A DNA stretch of 64,000 bases from Lysobacter changpingensis (GTDB lineage: Bacteria > Pseudomonadota > Gammaproteobacteria > Xanthomonadales > Xanthomonadaceae): the NCBI RefSeq assembly GCF_017308985.1, contig NZ_JADWPE010000003.1, forward strand, positions 372,001-436,000, given 5' to 3'. Shown piece after piece: positions 19,674 to 28,934 of the stretch. A program made the translations under genes and the position numbers. Below the pieces are notes generated by a model, which made no database searches, was not told the origin of the DNA, and saw nothing but the letters and a program-made list of their open reading frames with translations. Each line of letters opens with the position of its first letter. The first letter of the stretch is position 1.

Positions 19674-20792
19674 CTAGCCCTTCGCGCCTTTCCCGCCCTT
19701 GCGACTGCGCCGCAGCAGGCGCAGCGCCGCCTGTTCCCACTGGCGATCGCCACGCGCACCAGCCACCGCCCGCTGCAGGCGCCCGTCTTCCCAGCATTCG
19801 AACACGGTCGGGTCGATGTAGGACTTGCGGCACACCGCCGGGGTGTTGCCCAGCAGGTGCGCGACTTCCTTGATCACTTCGTTGCGCACGGCGGGAATGG
19901 CGGTGATCTTGACCTCGCCGTCCTCGCGGCGCGGCACCTCGCGTTCGGCGAGCAGGCGGATCGCCACCAGCGTCCCGCCCCAGGTGCGGAAATCCTTGGC
20001 GGTGAACTCCGCGCCCATCGCGTCGCGCAGGTAATCGTTGACCATGCCCGAATCGACCGGCTGCTGCGTTCCGTCGCCGTCGAGGTACTGGAACAGCATC
20101 TGCCCCGGCAATTGCTGGCAGCGGCGCATCAGCTTCGTCAGTCGCGCGTCGTCGAGGACGATGTCGTGCTCCAGTCCGCCCTTGCCGCGAAAACGCAGGT
20201 GCGCGCGACCGCCGCGGAGGAATTCGACGTGGCGGTTGCGCAGCGTGGTTAGGCCATAGGAGCGGTTGCCGCGCGCGTATTCGGAGTTGCCGATGCGCAC
20301 CAGCGTGTCGGCCAGTACCGAGACGACGATCGCCAGCACCTTCTCGCGCCCCAGTCCTTCGCGCGCCAGGTCGCGCCGCAACGCGCGACGCAGATGCGGC
20401 AGCGCGGCCGCGAAAGCGACGATGCGATCGAACTTGCGGGCGTCGCGCACTTCCTTCCAGCGCGGGTGGTAGCGGTACTGCTTGCGTCCACGCGCGTCGC
20501 GACCGCATGCCTGCAGGTGGCCGTTCGCGCGGCGGCAGATCCACACGTCGCGATAGGCCGGCGGAATCGCCAGCGAGCGGATCCGCGCCAGCGTGTCCGC
20601 ATCGCGCACGGTGCGGCCTTCGGGGTCGATGTAGCGGAACCCGCGCCCCGAGCGCATGCGACGCAGCCCCGGCTCGCCGTCGCTCACGTAGACCAGCCCG
20701 CCGTCGCTCGCCGAGGCGATGCACGCCTCGTCCTTCGGAACACCGCTGCCGTTGCCGTTCCGGGGCGTCGGGATCTTGCGCGCACGTGCCAT
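19674..20792 (-). CDS. Type IB DNA topoisomerase
   Basis: A 372-residue bacterial/poxvirus-type topoisomerase IB, which relaxes supercoils through a 3'-phosphotyrosine. The N-terminal domain (GFRYIDPEGRTVRD, IPPAYRDVWICRRANGHLQA) is followed by the catalytic domain with RIGNSEYARGNRSYGLTTLR, LRFRGKGG, FRTWGGTLVA and the active tyrosine in VCRKSYIDP. The length is normal. The C-terminal tail is Arg/Gly-rich. Confidence 0.95.
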   Translation of the reverse strand: MARARKIPTPRNGNGSGVPKDEACIASASDGGLVYVSDGEPGLRRMRSGRGFRYIDPEGRTVRDADTLARIRSLAIPPAYRDVWICRRANGHLQACGRDARGRKQYRYHPRWKEVRDARKFDRIVAFAAALPHLRRALRRDLAREGLGREKVLAIVVSVLADTLVRIGNSEYARGNRSYGLTTLRNRHVEFLRGGRAHLRFRGKGGLEHDIVLDDARLTKLMRRCQQLPGQMLFQYLDGDGTQQPVDSGMVNDYLRDAMGAEFTAKDFRTWGGTLVAIRLLAEREVPRREDGEVKITAIPAVRNEVIKEVAHLLGNTPAVCRKSYIDPTVFECWEDGRLQRAVAGARGDRQWEQAALRLLRRSRKGGKGAKG

Positions 20793-20880
20793 GCGTCCAG
20801 CATCGGAAGTGCCGCATCAAAATCGCGTCGCGACGGAACGCGACGGAGCGCGTACACGCGCGATGGGCGATCATCGGCGC

Positions 20881-21504
20881 ATGGCTTTCCTGCGCACCAG
20901 CGAGCCCGAACGCACCCGCGGCGCCAGCGAAGGCGCCTGCCACCTCTACGTGCTGCCCTGCGCGTACGAGGACCTGCTCAAGCTGGGGTTTTCGCGGCAG
21001 CCGCTGGAGCGCATGCAGGCGCTGCATCCGCGCTTCTTCGAGTTCTTCGACCTCGACCGCGCCCTGCTGGTGGAAACCGAGACGGTGCGCGATGCACGAC
21101 GACTCGAACTCGAACTCGGCCATCGCCTCAATGAACACAGCGCGCCGGCGCCGCTCACGGTGCGCGTGCAGGCGGCGGGGCTGACGGAGTGGTACCGGGG
21201 CGCGTATCCGCTGCTGGCGCAGGCGGTCGAAGGCCTGGCCCAAACCGGCCACACCGTGCACGCGCCGCTGCGCGGCTGGATCCAGGCGCAGATGCAGGCC
21301 CGTGCGCCGGCGCTGTTCGGCTGGGGGATGGCCGTGCTCGATCGCGTGGAAGGCGAACCCGGGCATCTGGATCGCATGCAGATGCTGCACGCGCTGCGCC
21401 AGCAGGTGCTGGACGTGCTCGATGCGCACCGCGCGCTCGATATCGACGTCGGCGATTACCTGCCGGACGCGCTCGCGCAGTGGTACGCGCGACGATCCCG
21501 TTGA
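20881..21504 (+). CDS. GIY-YIG-like nuclease domain protein
   Basis: A 207-residue protein. The N-terminal part reads HLYVLPCAYEDLLKLGFSR, then LERMQALHPRFFEFFDLD, the 'Y..... KxGxSxxP..R...' pattern of GIY-YIG/T5orf172 domains. A catalytic-type Glu follows in ARRLELELGHRL. The C-terminal 100 residues are helical with no recognised domain. ATG at 20881 was chosen. It is divergent from the topoisomerase gene. The substrate is unknown. Confidence 0.75.
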   Translation: MAFLRTSEPERTRGASEGACHLYVLPCAYEDLLKLGFSRQPLERMQALHPRFFEFFDLDRALLVETETVRDARRLELELGHRLNEHSAPAPLTVRVQAAGLTEWYRGAYPLLAQAVEGLAQTGHTVHAPLRGWIQAQMQARAPALFGWGMAVLDRVEGEPGHLDRMQMLHALRQQVLDVLDAHRALDIDVGDYLPDALAQWYARRSR

Positions 21505-21514
21505 TCGGCCCGCC

Positions 21515-21856
21515 TCACTTGCGACCTGCGGACAACGGCTCCTCGTCCCGGTCGTATGCCGGCGGATAGTAGAAATTGACGGTCGCCAGGCGTGTGCGCC
21601 CGGTGTTGCGGATCTCGTGGCGCTCGCCGCGCTCGATCACCAGCAGGCTGCCCGCTTTCAGGGGCTGGCGACGTCCTTCGACGATCGCCAGCCCCGTGCC
21701 CGATACCACGTACAGCCACTGGTCCGCGCCGCGATGCCGGTTGTCCGGACCGCCTTCGCTATCGCCCGGTGCGATGACCATTTCGGCCGCCTGCACCTTG
21801 CGCACGTCGAAGGCCACGCGGAATCCGGTTCCGAAGCGGAACCGCTTGTGCTTCAT
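21515..21856 (-). CDS. Cupin-domain protein
   Basis: A 113-residue single-domain cupin. The metal-binding pattern is partly visible: HRGADQWLYVVSGTGLAIVEG (motif 1) and GSLLVIERGERHEIRNTG (motif 2). Such small cupins bind metals or small ligands; the substrate cannot be told. It lies 3 bp downstream of the GlsB-like gene on the same strand, so probably co-transcribed. Confidence 0.85.
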   Translation of the reverse strand: MKHKRFRFGTGFRVAFDVRKVQAAEMVIAPGDSEGGPDNRHRGADQWLYVVSGTGLAIVEGRRQPLKAGSLLVIERGERHEIRNTGRTRLATVNFYYPPAYDRDEEPLSAGRK

Positions 21857-21859
21857 GCG

Positions 21860-22132
21860 TCAGCGGGCGCGACCGCGCGTGAACAGGTTCACGATGGCAA
21901 GCAGCACCACCGCGCCCAGCAGCGACAGCAAGAGGCCGGCGATGCTGAAGTTCCCGTCGTTGATGTCGCCGCCGCCGATGCCCAGCATGCTGCCGAGCCA
22001 GCCGCCGATGAAGGCGCCGATGATGCCGACGACGATGTTGAGGATGATGCCCTGCTGCGCATCGCGACGCATGATGAGACTGGCCAGCCAGCCGACGATG
22101 CCACCCACGATCAACCAGATGATGATGCCCAT
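21860..22132 (-). CDS. GlsB/YeaQ/YmgE stress-response membrane protein
   Basis: A 90-residue, three-helix inner-membrane protein with the family's glycine-rich helices: IIWLIVGGIVGWLASLIM, GIILNIVVGIIGAFIGGWLG and GLLLSLLGAVVLLAIVNLF. The family is stress-induced and of unknown biochemical role. It runs toward the cupin gene. Confidence 0.93.
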   Translation of the reverse strand: MGIIIWLIVGGIVGWLASLIMRRDAQQGIILNIVVGIIGAFIGGWLGSMLGIGGGDINDGNFSIAGLLLSLLGAVVLLAIVNLFTRGRAR

Positions 22133-22257
22133 GGTGCTGTCCTCCGCTCCCGTCCTGATGTGCCGCGGATGGTAGGAATGGTGTCGTGAGCGGCGCGTGT
22201 GGGGCGCACCGGCCGTCCGTGACGGCGCCTACACGCCCCGGCTTCCACCGTGGGTGG

Positions 22258-22737
22258 ATGGACTGGACCCTGCAACTGCTCGTCCTGCGCGACGCGGCGC
22301 TGGCGATGCTGCTGGGCGGCGCGGTCGGCTTCGAGCGGGAGTTGAAGAACCGCCCGGCCGGGTTCCGCACGCACATGCTGGTTGGCGGCGCGGCGGCGCT
22401 GCTGGTGGGGTTGGGGCAGCTGGTGATCACCGACCACCGCCTCGACAGCGTGCAGCACCTGACGATGGATCCGCTGCGCCTGGTCGAAGCCGTCATCGCC
22501 GGCGTGTCGTTCATCGGCGCTGGCACGATCTTCGCGCGGCGCGGTTCGCAGGTGGTGGTGGGCATCACCACGGCGGCGTCGATCCTGATGGTCGCGGTGA
22601 TCGGCGTGATGTGCGGCTTCCGCTATCACCTGCTCGCGACGCTGGCGACGGTGCTGGCGCTGATCGTGCTGACGCTGATCGCGTGGGTGGAGCGGCGGAT
22701 CCCGTCCAACGGCGATCCCGGCGCGAAGAGCGGGTGA
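22258..22737 (+). CDS. MgtC/SapB family membrane protein
   Basis: A 159-residue integral membrane protein matching the MgtC N-terminal domain: LGGAVGFERELKNRPAGFRTH, then GVSFIGAGTIFARRG and VVGITTAASILMVAVIG. It lacks the longer cytoplasmic C-terminus of virulence-type MgtC, so it is the short YhiD-like form. ATG at 22258 begins the first hydrophobic region; a longer in-frame start at 22186 has no family support. Confidence 0.92.
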   Translation: MDWTLQLLVLRDAALAMLLGGAVGFERELKNRPAGFRTHMLVGGAAALLVGLGQLVITDHRLDSVQHLTMDPLRLVEAVIAGVSFIGAGTIFARRGSQVVVGITTAASILMVAVIGVMCGFRYHLLATLATVLALIVLTLIAWVERRIPSNGDPGAKSG

Positions 22738-22927
22738 CTGACGCCGGCCGCCGCGCGTGAAGCGCGCGGCGGCCGGGGCTCACGAAGCCTTAGCACCGTC
22801 CTCCTATGCTGGAGCCCGTTCGCGGCGACGCGACGCACGCTCCATGCGCACGCAGCGCACCACCCGCGGCATGCGGACGCGGGTTGCAACGACACCCGCA
22901 TTCCCCCGCACGACGGAGCCCGATCGA

Positions 22928-24667
22928 ATGCCAGACGCCCTGCCCGCGCCCTCGCTCTCCGCGATTCCCAAGCCGCGCGATGCCACCAGCACGCAGGCCA
23001 ACGGCCTGGCGCGCACCGGCCGCATCCTGCGGTTCCTGATGCGCTATCGCGGCACCGGCGTGTTCACCGGGCTGGACCTGCGTTCCTCCACCGCGGTCGC
23101 CGGCGAGGTCGACGTCGCCGACCAGCGGCCAGAGCAGTTCGTGAAGGACCTCGAAGCGCTGGGGCCCACCTTCATCAAGCTCGGCCAGGCGCTGTCCACG
23201 CGCACCGACCTGGTGCCGCCGGCGTACCTCGCCGCGCTCACGCGCATGCAGAGCCAGGTCACGCCGGTCGAATTCGATGCGATCCGCACGCAGGTGGAAA
23301 CCTCGCTCGAACGCCCCATCGACGAGATCTTCGCGTGGTTCGATCCCTCGCCGCTGGGCTCGGCGTCGCTGGCGCAGGTGCATCGCGCGCGGTTGCTCGA
23401 CGGTCGTCCCGTCGCGGTGAAGGTGCAGCGGCCCGGTGTCGCGGAGGAAGTGCGGCAGGACCTCGCGGTGCTCGATTCGATCGCCACCGGTGTCGACCAC
23501 ACCACCGGGCTCGGCCAGCGCGTGCGGTTCTCCGACTGGGTGCACGAGTTCCGCAAGGCGCTGGTGGGCGAGCTCGACTACACGCTGGAAGCGGCGAACC
23601 TGGAGCGCTTCTCCGAACATCTGGCCGCATACCCCGACCTGCTGATCCCGCGTCCGGTGTGGCCGCTCACGCGCACCCGCGTGCTGGTGATGGACCTGGT
23701 CAACGGCGATCCGCTCGATGCCCACGGCCTCTCGCGCGTGCGGCCGGACGCGCTGGAAGGACTGTGCGAATCGCTGCTGCGCGGTTACCTCGACCAGATG
23801 TTCGTGCATGGCGAGATCCATGCCGACCCGCATCCGGGCAACCTGCTGCTCACCGACGACGGCCGCCTCGCGGTGATCGATCTGGGCATGGTCGTGCACG
23901 TGCCGCCGCGCCAGCGCACGCGTCTGCTGAAGCTGATGTTCTCGGCGGTGGAAGGCCGCGGCGACGATGCGGCGGACGAGGTCATCGCGCTCGGCACGCG
24001 GCTGGAAACCTTCGACGAGGAGCGCTACCTGCGCGAATCCGGCCAGCTCATCGCGCGCTACGCCGCGCATGCCGGATTGAAGGACCATTCCGAAGGCCGG
24101 CTGATGCTCGACCTCACCCGCATCGGCGCGATGTGCGGCTTGCGCACGCCGCCCGAACTCAGCCTGCTCGGCCGCACGCTGCTGCACCTGGAAGGCGTGT
24201 GCCGGCTGCTGGCGCCGCAATTGAACGTGCAGAAGGTCATCGAGAGCCACATGCCGACGATGATCACCGCGCAGATCAGGCGCTCGCTGTCGATGCCCGC
24301 GCTCGCGGTGGAAGCGGTCGAACTGCAGGGCCTGGTGCAGGACGCGCCGCGCAAGCTGTCCGCGGCGCTGTCGCTGCTCGCGGAGAACCGCCTGCAGGTG
24401 CGCATCACCGGCCTGCAGGAATCGCGTTTGATGGAGAACCTGCAGAAGATCGCCAACCGCATCGCCGCGGGCGTGGTGGTCGCCGCGCTGATCCTCGCCT
24501 CGGCGATGCTGCTGCGCGGCAGCGGCCCGGGCACGACGAACCGCTACGAATGGCTGGCGCTGGTGCTGTTCCTGGTCGCGACGGCGCTGGGGCTGGCGCT
24601 GGTGATCAGCGCGCTGTTCCGCGACCGCAAGGCGCGACCGCGCGAGGAACGCGGGCCGCGCACGTGA
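22928..24667 (+). CDS. ABC1/UbiB-family atypical kinase
   Basis: A 579-residue ABC1 (ADCK/UbiB) kinase-like protein. The KxGQ-type motif LGPTFIKLGQALSTRTDLVP is followed by the Ala-rich loop, LASLAQVHRARL-like GSASLAQVHRA, AVKVQRPG, VHGEIHADPHPGNLLL and VIDLGMV. Two C-terminal transmembrane helices (about 515-570) anchor it. Members support ubiquinone synthesis or lipid-related functions; here no ubi gene adjoins, so the specific role is open. The ATG at 22928 is preferred over one 57 codons upstream. Confidence 0.9.
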   Translation: MPDALPAPSLSAIPKPRDATSTQANGLARTGRILRFLMRYRGTGVFTGLDLRSSTAVAGEVDVADQRPEQFVKDLEALGPTFIKLGQALSTRTDLVPPAYLAALTRMQSQVTPVEFDAIRTQVETSLERPIDEIFAWFDPSPLGSASLAQVHRARLLDGRPVAVKVQRPGVAEEVRQDLAVLDSIATGVDHTTGLGQRVRFSDWVHEFRKALVGELDYTLEAANLERFSEHLAAYPDLLIPRPVWPLTRTRVLVMDLVNGDPLDAHGLSRVRPDALEGLCESLLRGYLDQMFVHGEIHADPHPGNLLLTDDGRLAVIDLGMVVHVPPRQRTRLLKLMFSAVEGRGDDAADEVIALGTRLETFDEERYLRESGQLIARYAAHAGLKDHSEGRLMLDLTRIGAMCGLRTPPELSLLGRTLLHLEGVCRLLAPQLNVQKVIESHMPTMITAQIRRSLSMPALAVEAVELQGLVQDAPRKLSAALSLLAENRLQVRITGLQESRLMENLQKIANRIAAGVVVAALILASAMLLRGSGPGTTNRYEWLALVLFLVATALGLALVISALFRDRKARPREERGPRT

Positions 24668-24703
24668 TTCGCGGGTTCCCGGACACCGGGGCGTCCTGCG
24701 CCC

Positions 24704-25114
24704 TCAGCGCACCTGGTTGATGCGCACGTGGTTGCCGGCCGGATCGCGGAACGCGCAATCGCGCACGCCGTAGGGCTGGTCGGTCGGTTCCTGGATCACC
24801 TCCGCCCCGCTCGCCTGCACCTTCTCGAAGGTGGCGTCGAGGTCGCGGCTGGCGAGGATGATCATCGCGTAGGTGCCCTTGGCCATCATCTCAACGAGCG
24901 TGCGCCGCTCCTGCTCGGTGATGCCGGGCGTGATCGCCGGCGGCGTCAGCACGATGTTCGTTTCCGGCTGGCCCTTCGGCCCGACGGTGATCCAGCGCAG
25001 CCCGCCGTAATCGACGTCGTTGCGCACTTCGAAGCCGAGCGTGTCGCGATAGAAGCCCAGCGCCGCGTCGGGATCGTTGTGCGGCAGGAAGGTGGAGTGG
25101 ATGGTGAGGTCCAT
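24704..25114 (-). CDS. VOC (glyoxalase/bleomycin-resistance) family protein
   Basis: A 136-residue vicinal-oxygen-chelate fold protein. Two beta-alpha-beta-beta-beta modules are visible: STFLPHNDPDAALGFYRDTL and TYAMIILASRDLDATFEKVQ, ending with YGVRDCAFRDPAGNHVRINQ. Family members include dioxygenases, isomerases and binding proteins; the substrate is unknown. It sits 46 bp downstream of an AraC-type regulator on the same strand, which may control it. Confidence 0.9.
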   Translation of the reverse strand: MDLTIHSTFLPHNDPDAALGFYRDTLGFEVRNDVDYGGLRWITVGPKGQPETNIVLTPPAITPGITEQERRTLVEMMAKGTYAMIILASRDLDATFEKVQASGAEVIQEPTDQPYGVRDCAFRDPAGNHVRINQVR

Positions 25115-25160
25115 GGGGTCGGACTCCTGACTGGATGAAGGCGGTGGAATGTCCACCCGT

Positions 25161-25625
25161 TCAGTCTAGGGCCGGCGCATCGGCGGGCGCTTCTTCATTC
25201 CTGACCGGTGCGGACCGGACCGGTCGCGTGACCTGCCTGGCGACGCAGGCAGGCATGCCGTCGGCCGCCCCGTCCCGTTGGCGACGGTAGGCGCTGGGCG
25301 GCATGCCGACCAGTTCGGCGAAGCGCGTGCTGAAGCTGCCCAGCGAGGAACAGCCCACTTCGAAACACACCTGGGTGACGCTCATGTCGCCGCGACGCAG
25401 CAGCGCCATCGCGCGCTCGATGCGGCGCGTCATCAGGTAGCTGTAGGGCGATTCGCCGAAGGCCAGCTTGAATTGCCGGCTCAGGTGCCCGGCCGACATG
25501 TGCACGCCACGGGCGAGCGCTTCCACGTCGAGCGGCCTGGCGTACTCGCGGTCCATGCGGTCGCGCACCCGGCGCAGGCGCGCGAGGTCGCGAAGGTGGA
25601 GGTCGTCGGCATCGGGAGCGTTCAC
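25161..25625 (-). CDS. AraC-family transcriptional regulator (DNA-binding domain only)
   Basis: A 154-residue regulator consisting almost entirely of the AraC/XylS DNA-binding domain: RDRMDREYARPLDVEALARG, SAGHLSRQFKLAFGESPYSY and VTQVCFEVGCSSLGSFSTRF. No sensor domain is present; a 30-residue Arg/Ala-rich tail follows. It is upstream of the VOC gene in a probable operon. Confidence 0.92.
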   Translation of the reverse strand: MNAPDADDLHLRDLARLRRVRDRMDREYARPLDVEALARGVHMSAGHLSRQFKLAFGESPYSYLMTRRIERAMALLRRGDMSVTQVCFEVGCSSLGSFSTRFAELVGMPPSAYRRQRDGAADGMPACVARQVTRPVRSAPVRNEEAPADAPALD

Positions 25626-25787
25626 CGGCGCGATCCTGTCATGCGACGGCGGGAACGCTCAAGCGCGCAGCCGCTCCGGCGGAAGGCCGCCCGTCGCGGA
25701 TTCACGTCGAATGTGCGGCGGCTTCACGCGCGACGAATCGCGCCGGTGCGAAGGTTCCGGTTTCGACCCCCGCAATGGAGCACGCCC

Positions 25788-26201
25788 ATGAAAGTCGCGC
25801 AGATCATGAACACCGACGTCTTCCTGACCGCGCCGAACCGCAGCATCCGCGAAGCCGCCGAGACGATGCAGCGCATGGACGTGGGCAGCCTGCCGGTCGG
25901 CGACGGCGATCGCCTGGTCGGCATGGTGACCGACCGCGACATCGCCGTCCGCGCCGTCGCTCGCGGCCTCAACGCCGACACGCCGGTGCGCGACGTGATG
26001 ACGCAGGACATCCGCTACTGCTTCGACGACCAGGACGTCGACGACGTCGCGCGCAACATGGCCGACCTGCAGGTGCGCCGCCTCCCGGTGATCAACCGCG
26101 ACAAGCGGCTGGTCGGCTTCGTATCGCTGGCGGACTTCGCGCACGGCGCGGACAACGGCGCCACCGAGGAGCTGGTCAAGGGCGTCGCGACGCCTCACTG
26201 A
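25788..26201 (+). CDS. Tandem CBS-domain protein
   Basis: A 137-residue protein with a pair of CBS domains (residues about 5-60 and 72-128): IMNTDVFLTAPNRSIREAAE, GMVTDRDIAVRAVARG, VMTQDIRYCFDDQDVDDVAR and GFVSLADFA. CBS pairs bind adenosyl ligands. It is probably followed in the same transcript by the DUF4142 lipoprotein gene 10 bp downstream. Confidence 0.93.
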   Translation: MKVAQIMNTDVFLTAPNRSIREAAETMQRMDVGSLPVGDGDRLVGMVTDRDIAVRAVARGLNADTPVRDVMTQDIRYCFDDQDVDDVARNMADLQVRRLPVINRDKRLVGFVSLADFAHGADNGATEELVKGVATPH

Positions 26202-26211
26202 CGTTCGCGCG

Positions 26212-26865
26212 ATGCGCTCCTTCGCGCCGCTCCTGATCGTCGCGATGGCGGCCGTGGCGTTCGCCGGCTGCCATCGCGACGACGCAACGCCGGCGGACAC
26301 GGCCCCGCCCGCGTCGCAGCAGCCATCGACCGACGCGACCGGCGCGGGCACGACCGCGTCGGACACGCACACCAGCGCCGACCGGCCACCGCCCGCTCCC
26401 GCTCCGCCGCCATCGCAGGGCGTGTCGCTGGCGCTCGTCGCCGCGCTGGACGAGCACGAGATCGCCGCCGCCGAACAGGCGCGCGGAAAGAAGTTGCGCG
26501 CGCCGGTGCGCGAGTACGCCGACCTGCTGCACCGCGAGCACAGCGAGAACCTGGCGGCGTTGCGCGCGATCGCTTCGGGCGAACCGCCGATCGGCATGGA
26601 AATCACGACGGAAGTGCACGCACTGGTGGGCCGCGGCAAGGCGGAACTCGATGCGTTGTCGGAGAAGTCCGGCGCGGCGTACGAACGCGCCTGGCTGGAA
26701 GCGATGGTCGCGGGCCATGTCGATGCGTTGGCGCTGCTCGACGCGCGGCTGATCCCCGCCGCGCAGGACGAATCGGTCCGCAATTTCCTCAACAACACGC
26801 GCGACCACATGGCGATGCACCTGGAGCGCGGGCGGGCGTTGCTCGAGGGCAAGGCGCTGCGCTGA
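26212..26865 (+). CDS. DUF4142 lipoprotein
   Basis: A 217-residue lipoprotein: signal peptide with lipobox AFAGC, then a Thr/Pro/Ala-rich linker (about 22-70), then a ferritin-like four-helix DUF4142 domain with ALDEHEIAAAEQARGK, YADLLHREHSENLAALRAIA, LEAMVAGHVDALALLDA and the conserved C-terminal RDHMAMHLERGRALL. Function is unknown; relatives are stress-related and periplasmic. Confidence 0.88.
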   Translation: MRSFAPLLIVAMAAVAFAGCHRDDATPADTAPPASQQPSTDATGAGTTASDTHTSADRPPPAPAPPPSQGVSLALVAALDEHEIAAAEQARGKKLRAPVREYADLLHREHSENLAALRAIASGEPPIGMEITTEVHALVGRGKAELDALSEKSGAAYERAWLEAMVAGHVDALALLDARLIPAAQDESVRNFLNNTRDHMAMHLERGRALLEGKALR

Positions 26866-26952
26866 GGCCTTCGTCATTCCGCAATGGCGGGGATTACTCC
26901 AGCCGCACCTCCGTGTGCGGCATGATTCGACACGACGGTATCGTCGTCTCCG

Positions 26953-27312
26953 TCAGCGGATCGTCGCGAACCCGAAGCGCGGCTCCTGTTCGTACGAACG
27001 CGGCGCGTGCCGCTCGGACAGCCGCGTCCACGCGGCCATCGCAACGGGCAGCGCCTCGTTCCAGTCCAGCCGCGAATTGCCGCGCACCCGCACGTAGCAC
27101 AGCTGCAGGTTGTCGGCCATGTCGTCGAAGTCCTGGCCGTGGCCGCGCAGGTACGCGTCCAGCCCGAGTTTCAGCGCCGGCAGGTAATCCTCGCTGCGGA
27201 AGCGCGGGACGTAATTGCGGTAGTGCCGCATCCAGTACGAGATCTCCTCGTCGATATCCACCGCTTCCACCACGGTCGAATGTTCCCCGTAATACAGCTT
27301 GGCGTTCATCAT
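26953..27312 (-). CDS. Hypothetical acidic protein, 119 residues
   Basis: A cytoplasmic protein with AKLYYGEHSTVVEAVDIDEE and a conserved-looking aromatic core (ISYWMRHYRNYVPRFRSEDY, LKLGLDAYLRGHGQDFDD, NEALPVAMAAWTRLS). I do not recognise the family. The ATG at 27312 has GGGAGA 7-8 nt upstream. It is divergent from the sigma-54 regulator gene. Confidence 0.7.
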   Translation of the reverse strand: MMNAKLYYGEHSTVVEAVDIDEEISYWMRHYRNYVPRFRSEDYLPALKLGLDAYLRGHGQDFDDMADNLQLCYVRVRGNSRLDWNEALPVAMAAWTRLSERHAPRSYEQEPRFGFATIR

Positions 27313-27490
27313 CTCTCTCTCCCTGCAATGTCTGTGGTCAGCGCGGTGCGTCGGAACCGGCCTCACCGGTGCGACATCACAAGCATGAGCAACTTGCATG
27401 CCATGTTGCTGTCCCACGGGACATCGCGCGAAGGACGCGTGAAAAATCTTCGCGAACATGACGCTACGCACACCGAGGTGCGCCGCTGCG

Positions 27491-27511
27491 CGCCTTCACG
27501 GCGTGAAGGCG
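27491..27511. promoter_or_regulatory. Perfect 10-bp-arm palindrome upstream of the sigma-54 regulator
   Basis: CGCCTTCACG (27491-27500), one G, then CGTGAAGGCG (27502-27511). It lies in the 299-bp divergent gap, 100 bp before the regulator start, and is followed by a further CGTGAAGA word at 27521. The rest of the gap shows no recognised feature. Confidence 0.5.
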
Positions 27512-27611
27512 TCGCACTTCGCGTGAAGATGTTTCCTTCGCCGTTGAACGTTCTTCAAGGCGCCTTAACTTCGAGGCGCATAGGCTGACGGCCTCAAGAG
27601 GGAGATCTCCA

Positions 27612-28934
27612 GTGCCGGCATCCTTGTTGATCGTCGATGACGATCGCGACTTCACTGCGTCCGCGGCCGACTTCGCGCGCCTGCGCGGATTCCAGCCCTA
27701 CGTGGCGCATTCCATCGAGCAGTCGCGGCAGTTCAGCCACCTGCCGCCGCTCGATCTGCTGCTGCTCGACCTGGAACTGCCCGACGGAAACGGCATGGAT
27801 CTGCTCGACGACCCGGCGCTCCCGGAACACGACCACGCGGTGATCGTCACCGGCCAGCCGTCGGTGGAATCGGCGATCCAGGCCGTGTCGCGCCCCGTCT
27901 ACGATTACCTGCTGAAGCCGTTGTGCCCGGAGCAGTTCGACGCCCTGCTCTCCCAGGCCGCCGCCGCATACGCGCGTTCGCGCAGCGCGCAGATGCGGTT
28001 CGGGATGGTCGGCGCCTGCGAGGCGATGCGGCAGGTGATGGAGGACATCGAACGCGTCGCGCCTTCCGAGGCTTCGGTGCTGATCACCGGCGAAAGCGGC
28101 ACCGGCAAGGAACTCGTCGCGCGCGCCGTGCACACGCGCAGCGGCCGGCATGGCGCGTTCGTGGCGGTGAACGCGGGCGCGATCTCGCCGGAACTGCTCG
28201 CCAGCCATCTGTTCGGCCACGAACGCGGCAGCTTCACCGGCGCCAATGCGCGCCACGCCGGCTACTTCGAACAGGCGCACGGCGGCACGCTGTTCCTGGA
28301 CGAGATCACCGAGATGCCGATGGCGTTGCAGGTGTACCTGCTGCGCGTGCTGGAAACCGGCACCGTCACACGCGTGGGCGGCAGCGAGAACATCCCGGTG
28401 GACGTGCGCATCGTCGCGGCCACCAACCGCGATCCGCATGCCGCGCTCGACGCCGGCACGCTGCGCGAAGACCTGTATTACCGGCTGGCCGATTTCACCA
28501 TCGCGCTGCCGAACCTGCGCGAACGGGGCGAGGACGTGCCGATGCTGGCGCAACATTTCCTCGACCTGCTCAACGTGCGCCATGCGACCAACAAACGTTT
28601 CGCCGACGGCACCGACCGCACCCTGCGTCGTCATGCGTGGCCGGGCAACGTGCGCGAGCTGCGCAGCGCGGTGCAGCGCGCATTCCTTGGCAGCGACGAC
28701 GGCATCGTGCGGATGCGGCCGAATTCGCGACGCATGCGCGCGAGCGACGCGGACCCGGGCTCGGTGACGTTCACCGTCGGCATGACGTACGCCGAGATCG
28801 AACACGAAATGCTCAGCCGCACCCTCGCCTACTTCGACAACGATCGCACGCGCACGGCGCGCGCGCTCGGCGTGAGCGTGCGCACCATCCACAACCAGCT
28901 TGCGCGCCTGCGCGCGCGGGATGCGGACGCGTGA
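27612..28934 (+). CDS. NtrC-type sigma-54-dependent response regulator
   Basis: A 440-residue activator. The receiver domain (1-120) has acidic DDD and the phospho-acceptor Asp in LLLLDLELPDGNG. The AAA+ domain carries Walker A GESGTGKE, the sigma-54 loop ERGSFTGA (a GAFTGA variant with Ser for Ala), Walker B GGTLFLDEIT and the sensor-II region WPGNVRELRSA. The C-terminal Fis-type helix-turn-helix is RTARALGVSVRTIHNQLARL. The GTG at 27612 follows GGGAGAT. The next gene starts inside its stop (GTGA). Confidence 0.95.
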   Translation: MPASLLIVDDDRDFTASAADFARLRGFQPYVAHSIEQSRQFSHLPPLDLLLLDLELPDGNGMDLLDDPALPEHDHAVIVTGQPSVESAIQAVSRPVYDYLLKPLCPEQFDALLSQAAAAYARSRSAQMRFGMVGACEAMRQVMEDIERVAPSEASVLITGESGTGKELVARAVHTRSGRHGAFVAVNAGAISPELLASHLFGHERGSFTGANARHAGYFEQAHGGTLFLDEITEMPMALQVYLLRVLETGTVTRVGGSENIPVDVRIVAATNRDPHAALDAGTLREDLYYRLADFTIALPNLRERGEDVPMLAQHFLDLLNVRHATNKRFADGTDRTLRRHAWPGNVRELRSAVQRAFLGSDDGIVRMRPNSRRMRASDADPGSVTFTVGMTYAEIEHEMLSRTLAYFDNDRTRTARALGVSVRTIHNQLARLRARDADA

